From Pseudomonadota bacterium (GTDB lineage Bacteria > Myxococcota > Polyangia > Polyangiales > Polyangiaceae), in contig JAEZYO010000325.1 of NCBI GenBank assembly GCA_023419055.1, forward strand, positions 1-10,237: DNA of 10,237 nucleotides, given 5' to 3'. This document shows, one piece after another, positions 6,193 through 10,237 of this stretch. Each line of letters begins with the position of its first letter. Within the stretch, counting starts at the first letter, position 1. The notes beneath the pieces were generated by a model, which ran no database searches, was not told the origin of the DNA, and saw only the letters and a list, made by a program, of their open reading frames with translations. The translations under genes were made by a program, and so were the position numbers.

Positions 6193-6828
6193 CTAACCTT
6201 CGCCAGTGTACATCGCGGCCACGCGGTCTGCGGCCGCCCGCGCCGAGTCCGCGTCTTCCCCGGCCTCGACCGAAGCCGCGCACCAGGCGGCGCTGCTCTG
6301 TCGAATGAAGGCCCTGCCTTCGTCGGTAGCGAGCCAGGCTGCGGCGGTAGAGGGCCCGAGCGTCGCGCCTGGGGTCAAATGCCGATCCAACCCCAAGAGC
6401 CCCTCGTCCCAACCGATGCCCACGCCGCCCGGTCCGAATTGCTTCCAGAGCTCGTCGGGCACGTGCGCCACGTGTTCCAGCCGGAGCAGGGTTCCGCCCT
6501 TTCCGTCGGCCGAGAGCTCGACGTTCACCCAGCTTACCTGCCCGTGCATCTCCCACGTGAGGCCGAGGCGACGGGGCGGGACGCACTCGACGATCTCGCC
6601 GCTCGCATTGCCCTCGAGCTGGTAGCGGCCGCCGAGCCTCAGGTCTCCGCTGATCGGCAAGAACCAGCGGGGAATGCGCTCCTCGTTGGTGAGCGCGTCC
6701 CAGAGATCCTGAAGGGTCGTGTCGTAGGTCCGGGTGGCGACGAGGACGCGGGCCGGGGCGCCGTTCACCTCACGGCTCGAGATTTCTCGGGTCACGGCGC
6801 CGATCAAGCGGGTCACGTCGATGGTCAT
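6193..6828 (-). CDS. SRPBCC (AHSA1-type) protein, ArsR-linked
   Basis: A 211-residue cytosolic SRPBCC protein, unrelated in detail to the one at 4053. The core begins RVLVATRTYDTTLQDLWDALTNEERIPRWFLP, followed by the hallmark SGDLRLGGRYQLEGNASG, an RLGLTWEMHGQVSWVNVEL sheet, and FGPGGVGIGWDEGLLGL in the long C-terminal helix. A C-terminal extension of about 55 residues ends AAMYTGEG, as in the long actinobacterial-type members of this family. AGGAGG at 6834-6839 lies 5 nt before the ATG, which fixes the start. It is the first gene of a two-gene unit with the ArsR repressor. In most such pairs I know of the repressor comes first; here the order is reversed. Family members are thought to bind or process small hydrophobic compounds; no substrate can be named. 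Confidence 0.85.
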   Translation of the reverse strand: MTIDVTRLIGAVTREISSREVNGAPARVLVATRTYDTTLQDLWDALTNEERIPRWFLPISGDLRLGGRYQLEGNASGEIVECVPPRRLGLTWEMHGQVSWVNVELSADGKGGTLLRLEHVAHVPDELWKQFGPGGVGIGWDEGLLGLDRHLTPGATLGPSTAAAWLATDEGRAFIRQSSAAWCAASVEAGEDADSARAAADRVAAMYTGEG

Positions 6829-6840
6829 GTTGGCCTCCTG

Positions 6841-6875
6841 TGACTGGTATATTAGTAGTTGCTAATATTAGTCAA
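6841..6875 (-). promoter_or_regulatory. Promoter with embedded ArsR-type operator
   Basis: An AT-rich island in GC-rich DNA, directly upstream of the SRPBCC-arsR unit. On the minus strand TTGACT (6870-6875) is a near-consensus -35, and TATACC (6846-6851) is a -10 after 18 bp. Between and over them, ATATTAG (6849-6855) and CTAATAT (6862-6868) form a perfect 7-bp inverted repeat with a 6-bp spacer, flanked by TGACT/AGTCA. A bound ArsR dimer would block polymerase. The predicted transcript starts near 6839, right at the ribosome site, so the leader is only about a dozen bases. Confidence 0.65.
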
Positions 6876-6921
6876 TGCTCAACCTCTGCCTTCGGACGCC
6901 TGCAATGATCGCGGAAGACCA

Positions 6922-6963
6922 ACGCCGAAAGGCGTCGCAAGAGGGGGAGCTCCTGCGACGCCT
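6922..6963 (-). terminator. Hairpin downstream of the nitric oxide reductase gene
   Basis: Twenty bases past the NOR stop, arms 6930-6939 and 6954-6963 (AGGCGTCGCA and TGCGACGCCT) pair perfectly over 10 bp around a 14-base spacer. An alternative hairpin, ACGCC-GAAA-GGCGT at 6922-6935, shares part of one arm and cannot form at the same time. Only short T stretches follow on the minus strand, so this is a probable but not classic terminator. It separates the NO module from the SRPBCC-arsR promoter. Confidence 0.5.
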
Positions 6964-6983
6964 CGGTTCGTGAGCGTGATGGA

Positions 6984-9290
6984 TCACTCCGCAGGAGCGA
7001 GCACCTCCTCTGCGACGGGGTCCGCCGAGCCGAGCGGCGCGAAGCTGTGCCCTCTCACCAGACCGATCAAGAACCACACGAACGCGCCCACTCCAACGAG
7101 GAAAACGGTGTCTCCGACCATGCGCAGCCAGCGCAAGGTCTGGAGCCAGGGCTGCTGAAGGAACTCGGCGCTCCGCGCGTACCAGAGCCCGGTGTCCACG
7201 CTCGCGACCGTCTGAGCGAGACCGATGGGGAGCAGGCTGAGCCCGATCATCAAGGCCAGCCCCGCGTTCATGCACCAGAACCCGAGCGCCAGGGCGCGCT
7301 CGTTCCACGGGCGCTCTCCCGTGAGCCGGCGCGCGATGATCAGGCACAAGCCGAGCGCGAGTAACCCGTAGACCCCGAACAACGCCGAGTGCGCGTGGAC
7401 GGGCGTCGTGTTGAGGCCCTGCATGTAGTAGAGGGCGAGCGGCGGGTTGATGAGGAAGCCGAAGAATCCAGCGCCCACGGCGTTCCAGAAGGCTACCCCG
7501 ACGAAGAAACGGATCGGCCAGCGGTAACGCGCCGCGTACGGCGTCCTCCGTTCGAGGCGAAAAGTATGGAGAGCCTCGAAGCCGATCAGCGTCAGGGGCA
7601 CGACTTCGAGCGCGCTGAAGGTCGCCCCCACGGCGAGCACCGGAGTCGGCGTGCCGCTGAAGTAGAGGTGGTGCAAGGTGCCGGGGATACCCGCGAAGAG
7701 GAAGAGCGCGCTCGACGCGATCACGGCGCGCCCGGCGTGGGACGGCTCGACCAGCCCCATCTTCGCGAACAGGAGCGCGAGCGCCGCCGTGGCGAACACC
7801 TCGAAGAACCCTTCCACCCAGAGGTGCACGACCCACCAGCGCCAGTACTCCATGACGCTGAGGTGAGTCTTCGCGGAGAAGAAGAAGGCGCCCCCGTACA
7901 TCAACCCGATGCAGATGGTCGCCCCGGTGAACATCCAGAGCAGGTTGCGAGAGCTCGCCTTCTCGCGCAATTTCGGCCAGATGGCGCGCAGCATCAGGGT
8001 GAGCCAGAGCACGAGCCCCGTGAACAACCCGATCTGCCAGACGCGCCCGAGATCGGTGTACTCATAGCCCTGGTGACCGAGCCAGAACGAGACATCGAGG
8101 CCGAGCTTCTGGTGAATGGCGAAATACTCACCGGCGAGTGAGCCGACCACGACGAGGAGCAGCGCGCCGAACAGGACATTCACGCCGAGGCGCTGGTAGC
8201 GGGGCTCGTGCCCGCCGATGATCGGGGCCACGAAGAGGCCTGCCGCCAGGAACGCGGTCGCGATCCAGAACATCGCCGTCTGCACGTGCCAGGTCCGGCT
8301 CAAGCTGTAGGGGAGAAATTGGCTGAGGGGGATGCCGAAGAAATCCTGACCTTCGACCGTGTAGTGGGCGGTGAGCGCGCCCAAGAGCACTTGCACGACG
8401 AAGAGCGCGGCGACCACACCCACGTACTTGGCGACCGCGCGCATCGAGGGGGTGAGCTCGATCCGGCTCAGCGGATCGACCGCCGGTGGCTTCACGGTCG
8501 GCTCGTGCTCTCCGCGGTAGGCGCGCCAGGCGATGAACCCCGCGATCGCCGCGAGCAGCAGCACGACGCTCACGAGCGACCAGACGACGTTGGCGCCGGA
8601 GGGGCGGTTCTCGACCAGCGGCTCGTGGGGCCAGTTGTTGGTGTACGTGATGGGCAGCCCCGGGCGCTCCGTCACGGCTGCCCAGCTCGTCCAGAAGAAG
8701 AACGCGCCGAGCGCTTGGCGGCGAGCGGCGTCGGGCACCGCGTCTTCGTGCATGGCGTAGGACTCGCGCAACGACGCAAGCTCGGGGGCCCCGCCGAACA
8801 GGCCGTCGTAGTGCTCGAAGGTCGACTGGATCGCTTGCCGCCGGTCGTCGCTGATCGTGACGGTGCCGGTGTGCGAGTCGTAGGTGTTGCGGCGGAGCTC
8901 TCGAGGCAGGCGAGATTCGAGCGCAGCCTTCTCTGCGGCGCCGAGGCGCGAGTAGCTCTTGCCGAAGCTCTGCTTCGCCCAGACATCGAGCAAGGCCAGA
9001 GACTCGCGGTGAAGCCAGTCCGCGCTCCAGTCGGGGGCCTGGTACGCGCCGTGTCCCCAGATCGAGCCGAGTTGCTGTCCGCCCGTGCTCTGCCACACGA
9101 GCTGGCCGGTCAAGATGTCGTCACGCGTGTAGACCGTTTGCCCGGAAGAGGTGACGACTCGTTCGGGGATCGGCGGAGCCTGTCGGTAGATCTCGCGACC
9201 CATGAATCCGAGCAGCGTGAAGGCGGCGATCAGGGTGACGATGAGGACGCCCCAGTAGCGGCGATCGATCGAGCGCGTTGCGGTCGTCAT
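6984..9290 (-). CDS. norZ: Quinol-dependent nitric oxide reductase (qNOR)
   Basis: A membrane enzyme of the heme-copper oxidase superfamily that reduces 2 NO to N2O with electrons from quinol. The 768 residues match single-subunit qNOR (NorZ, also called NorB). A first membrane helix (about 13-31) leads to a large periplasmic region with the qNOR signature SIWGHGAYQAPDWSADWLH (76-94), followed by about 13 more helices. Catalytic residues are present: His335 (TWHVQ) for low-spin heme b; His489, Glu493 and the His540-His541 pair for the non-heme iron FeB; His632 and His634 (VHAHSALFG) for hemes b3 and b. The H-x3-E motif and the 51-residue distance to HH match NorB proteins. GGAGG at 9297-9301 lies 6 nt before the ATG at 9290, which overlaps the ric stop by one base (TGATG). 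A GTG three bases upstream is the alternative start. Expression is expected from the NorR-controlled promoter upstream of ric. Confidence 0.95.
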   Translation of the reverse strand: MTTATRSIDRRYWGVLIVTLIAAFTLLGFMGREIYRQAPPIPERVVTSSGQTVYTRDDILTGQLVWQSTGGQQLGSIWGHGAYQAPDWSADWLHRESLALLDVWAKQSFGKSYSRLGAAEKAALESRLPRELRRNTYDSHTGTVTISDDRRQAIQSTFEHYDGLFGGAPELASLRESYAMHEDAVPDAARRQALGAFFFWTSWAAVTERPGLPITYTNNWPHEPLVENRPSGANVVWSLVSVVLLLAAIAGFIAWRAYRGEHEPTVKPPAVDPLSRIELTPSMRAVAKYVGVVAALFVVQVLLGALTAHYTVEGQDFFGIPLSQFLPYSLSRTWHVQTAMFWIATAFLAAGLFVAPIIGGHEPRYQRLGVNVLFGALLLVVVGSLAGEYFAIHQKLGLDVSFWLGHQGYEYTDLGRVWQIGLFTGLVLWLTLMLRAIWPKLREKASSRNLLWMFTGATICIGLMYGGAFFFSAKTHLSVMEYWRWWVVHLWVEGFFEVFATAALALLFAKMGLVEPSHAGRAVIASSALFLFAGIPGTLHHLYFSGTPTPVLAVGATFSALEVVPLTLIGFEALHTFRLERRTPYAARYRWPIRFFVGVAFWNAVGAGFFGFLINPPLALYYMQGLNTTPVHAHSALFGVYGLLALGLCLIIARRLTGERPWNERALALGFWCMNAGLALMIGLSLLPIGLAQTVASVDTGLWYARSAEFLQQPWLQTLRWLRMVGDTVFLVGVGAFVWFLIGLVRGHSFAPLGSADPVAEEVLAPAE

Positions 9291-9949
9291 CACTCACCTC
9301 CGAGGGCGCGCGGAAACAGCACGTGGTTTTCGAGGTGCACGTGCTCCATCAGCTCACGCTCGAAGTCCTCGAGCCTGAGGTACAGGGCGCGCCACGTCGC
9401 GCACGCCTCGGGAGGCGCAACGAAGTCGTGCGCGAGCTCGCGCAGCCGCTCGAGGTTCGCGGCGTGATCCCGATGCTCGGCCTCCATCACCTGGACCGGG
9501 CCGTGGAGGCCGCCGCGTCCGCTCAAGATCAGCGGGAACAGGACCTTCTCTTCCTTGGCCATGTGGAACAGGAGCTCCTCCTGCATGCGCGTGAGTTGCT
9601 CGGCGAGCCCCGCAGGGCAGGCCGCTCGCTTCGAATGAACGCGCTCGACCTTGCTGGCCATGGAGACGAGCTGCGGCAGCTCCTCTCTCAACCTGCGGTG
9701 ATAGTGTTCTACGAGGCGAGCGACCAGCTGCTCGCTGCTCTCGTCCGTAGGGCGCCCGGGCGACGGCGCGCTCTCGATCTCAGCGAGGATCGCCTGTGGG
9801 TCTAGCCCGCGCTCGGCGCAGGCCGAATCGAGGGAGCGCAGACCCTTGCAGCAGAAATCGAGGCCGTACCTTTGAAAGACTCGCGAAGCGGCGGGGTGCT
9901 CGGTCGCGAGCTCCGCCAAGGTGTCGAGGGGCGTATGAGACTGACGCAT
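9290..9949 (-). CDS. ytfE: Di-iron iron-sulfur cluster repair protein RIC/YtfE
   Basis: A cytosolic repair protein for iron-sulfur and iron centres damaged by NO or oxidants, also called ScdA or NorA. Residues 5-50 are the ScdA_N (DUF542) domain with Cys33-Cys34 in YGLDFCCKG. Residues 75-215 form a hemerythrin-like four-helix bundle. All six expected di-iron ligands can be placed: His84, His129, Glu133 (HMAKEE), His159 (EAEHRDH), His203 and Glu207 (HVHLEN). Length (219) matches E. coli YtfE. The ATG at 9949 has GGAGG at 9955-9959. It is the first gene of the NO operon, coupled to the reductase gene by a one-base stop/start overlap. A sigma-54 element just upstream and NorR sites further out indicate induction by NO. 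The pairing fits one gene removing NO and the other repairing its damage. Confidence 0.93.
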   Translation of the reverse strand: MRQSHTPLDTLAELATEHPAASRVFQRYGLDFCCKGLRSLDSACAERGLDPQAILAEIESAPSPGRPTDESSEQLVARLVEHYHRRLREELPQLVSMASKVERVHSKRAACPAGLAEQLTRMQEELLFHMAKEEKVLFPLILSGRGGLHGPVQVMEAEHRDHAANLERLRELAHDFVAPPEACATWRALYLRLEDFERELMEHVHLENHVLFPRALGGE

Positions 9950-9971
9950 CGGTTCCTCCGCTTGCCCCTAG

Positions 9972-9987
9972 AGCATCGAGTGTGCCT
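9972..9987 (-). promoter_or_regulatory. Sigma-54 (-24/-12) promoter of the ytfE-norZ operon
   Basis: Read on the minus strand, AGGCACACTCGATGCT matches the sigma-54 consensus TGGCAC-N5-TTGCW at all key bases. GG is at 9986-9985 and GC at 9974-9973, with exactly 10 bases between. The predicted start is near 9961, so the leader is about 12 bases and begins just before the GGAGG ribosome site. Sigma-54 use agrees with a NorR-type activator gene next door. Confidence 0.8.
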
Positions 9988-9993
9988 AGTGAT

Positions 9994-10006
9994 TAAGTGG
10001 TTGAAT
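9994..10006 (-). promoter_or_regulatory. IHF-like site between enhancers and promoter
   Basis: On the minus strand ATTCAACCACTTA matches the IHF consensus WATCAANNNNTTR at all but one defined position. It sits in an AT-rich stretch centred about 39 bp upstream of the predicted start, between the sigma-54 element and the NorR sites, where a bend would bring bound NorR to the polymerase. IHF-type sites are degenerate, so this is moderate evidence. Confidence 0.5.
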
Positions 10007-10029
10007 TTATTGAGTATTGCAGGGGGATT

Positions 10030-10046
10030 GTGGTGCTTTTAACAAC
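10030..10046. promoter_or_regulatory. NorR binding site A (one arm mismatch)
   Basis: GTGGT-N7-ACAAC fits the NorR core GT-N7-AC and has the arms of sites B and C with one change. It is centred about 77 bp upstream of the predicted ytfE start, the closest of three sites. Confidence 0.6.
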
Positions 10047-10053
10047 AGATGGC

Positions 10054-10070
10054 GTTGTGCTAGGAACAAC
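10054..10070. promoter_or_regulatory. NorR binding site B (perfect arms)
   Basis: GTTGT-N7-ACAAC, a perfect 5-bp inverted repeat containing the NorR core GT-N7-AC, is centred about 101 bp upstream of the predicted ytfE start and 24 bp from site A. Confidence 0.8.
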
Positions 10071-10073
10071 GGC

Positions 10074-10090
10074 GTTGTCTGATTTACAAC
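10074..10090. promoter_or_regulatory. NorR binding site C (perfect arms, overlaps norR start)
   Basis: A second perfect GTTGT-N7-ACAAC repeat, with a different 7-base centre from site B, is centred 20 bp from it, about two helical turns. It is about 121 bp upstream of the ytfE start. It covers the likely TTG start codon of norR, so NorR bound here could also limit its own gene. Confidence 0.8.
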
Positions 10091-10237
10091 CTCAAGAAGT
10101 CCTACTCGAGATCGCTCGGGACCTGACCTCGGCACTCGGCGCCGAGGATCGCTATGCGCGCTTGCTGAGCGCGGTGTGCCGCGTGGTGCCCTGCGACGCG
10201 GCGTGCCTGTTGCGTCTGAGCGGCGAAGTGCTGTCGC
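10075..10237 (+). CDS. norR: NorR, NO-sensing sigma-54 activator, 5' end only
   Basis: Only the first 54 codons are present. The translation VLLEIARDLTSALGAEDRYARLLSAVCRVVPCDAACLLRLSGEVLS matches the start of the NorR N-terminal GAF domain, in which a non-heme iron binds NO and relieves inhibition of the AAA+ domain. The AAA+ and Fis-type DNA-binding domains would lie beyond the window. The frame is open from 9997, so the start is uncertain. GTG at 10033 has AGGGGG upstream, but codons 10033-10074 lack the G/C third-position bias and are filled by NorR sites. TTG at 10075, with AGGA 9 nt upstream, gives the family-like short N-terminus, and I prefer it. Divergent placement from ytfE-norZ and the binding sites between them support the assignment. 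It probably activates the operon and may repress itself. Confidence 0.8.
   Translation, partial: MSDLQPQEVLLEIARDLTSALGAEDRYARLLSAVCRVVPCDAACLLRLSGEVLS

Noticed and set aside
6164..6586. N-terminal extension of the ArsR frame
   Set aside because: These 141 codons lie in another frame of the SRPBCC gene and look like Arg/Gly noise. ArsR proteins of about 108 residues begin at MHAFDVLGDP.
8208..9467. 419-residue plus-strand open frame across the NOR gene
   Set aside because: Long antisense frames are common in GC-rich coding DNA. The minus strand codes for a clear NOR with all metal ligands, and the plus frame shows no family features.
1..10237. tRNA, rRNA, insertion sequences, attachment sites or phage genes
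   Set aside because: I looked for cloverleaf-like segments, transposase or integrase motifs and terminal repeats and saw none.

Overview
The window is GC-rich DNA from what looks like a soil-type Gram-negative bacterium. It carries many lipoproteins and exported proteins, including Cys-rich heads with long Gly/Ser/Thr tails and Pro/Ala linkers. It also has GTG starts, 4-base gene overlaps and high third-position GC. I infer Myxococcota, most likely a Polyangia/Sorangiineae-type myxobacterium; no rRNA or marker gene here proves it.

Left part (1-2301, minus strand): three exported proteins in one tightly coupled operon, reading leftwards. They are a Cys-rich/Gly-rich lipoprotein candidate (1621-2301), a coiled-coil plus beta-rich C-terminal domain protein (410-1624), and a second coiled-coil exported protein cut by the window edge (1-413). 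Neighbours overlap by 4 bases (ATGA, then GTGA). Functions are unknown. A gene-free divergent spacer of about 410 bp follows (2302-2711).

Middle part: a small Cys-containing lipoprotein (2712-3047), a bicupin-like lipoprotein with one intact metal-binding cupin motif (3180-3953), an SRPBCC/AHSA1 protein (4053-4511), a doubtful small convergent ORF (4520-4747), and a LysR-type regulator (4888-5832). A perfect 15-bp palindrome of the T-N11-A class lies upstream of the regulator. Converging on LysR is a two-gene minus-strand unit, an AHSA1-type SRPBCC protein (6193-6828) followed by a cysteine-free ArsR repressor (5837-6163). Its AT-rich promoter contains an ArsR-like inverted repeat, which suggests autoregulation.

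Right part: a nitric-oxide response module. On the minus strand ric/ytfE (9290-9949, di-iron repair protein) overlaps the start of a quinol-dependent nitric oxide reductase gene (6984-9290). Divergent from them is the 5' end of norR (from about 10075). The shared intergenic region reads as a complete sigma-54 control region: a -24/-12 element, an IHF-like site, and three GT-N7-AC NorR sites, two with perfect GTTGT/ACAAC arms, centred about 77, 101 and 121 bp upstream of the predicted start. NO sensed by NorR would switch on both NO reduction to N2O and repair of nitrosatively damaged iron centres.

The enzyme families are known. The least described parts are the overlapping exported-protein operon, the bicupin lipoprotein neighbourhood with its 44-bp dyad, and the detailed layout of the three regulatory regions.
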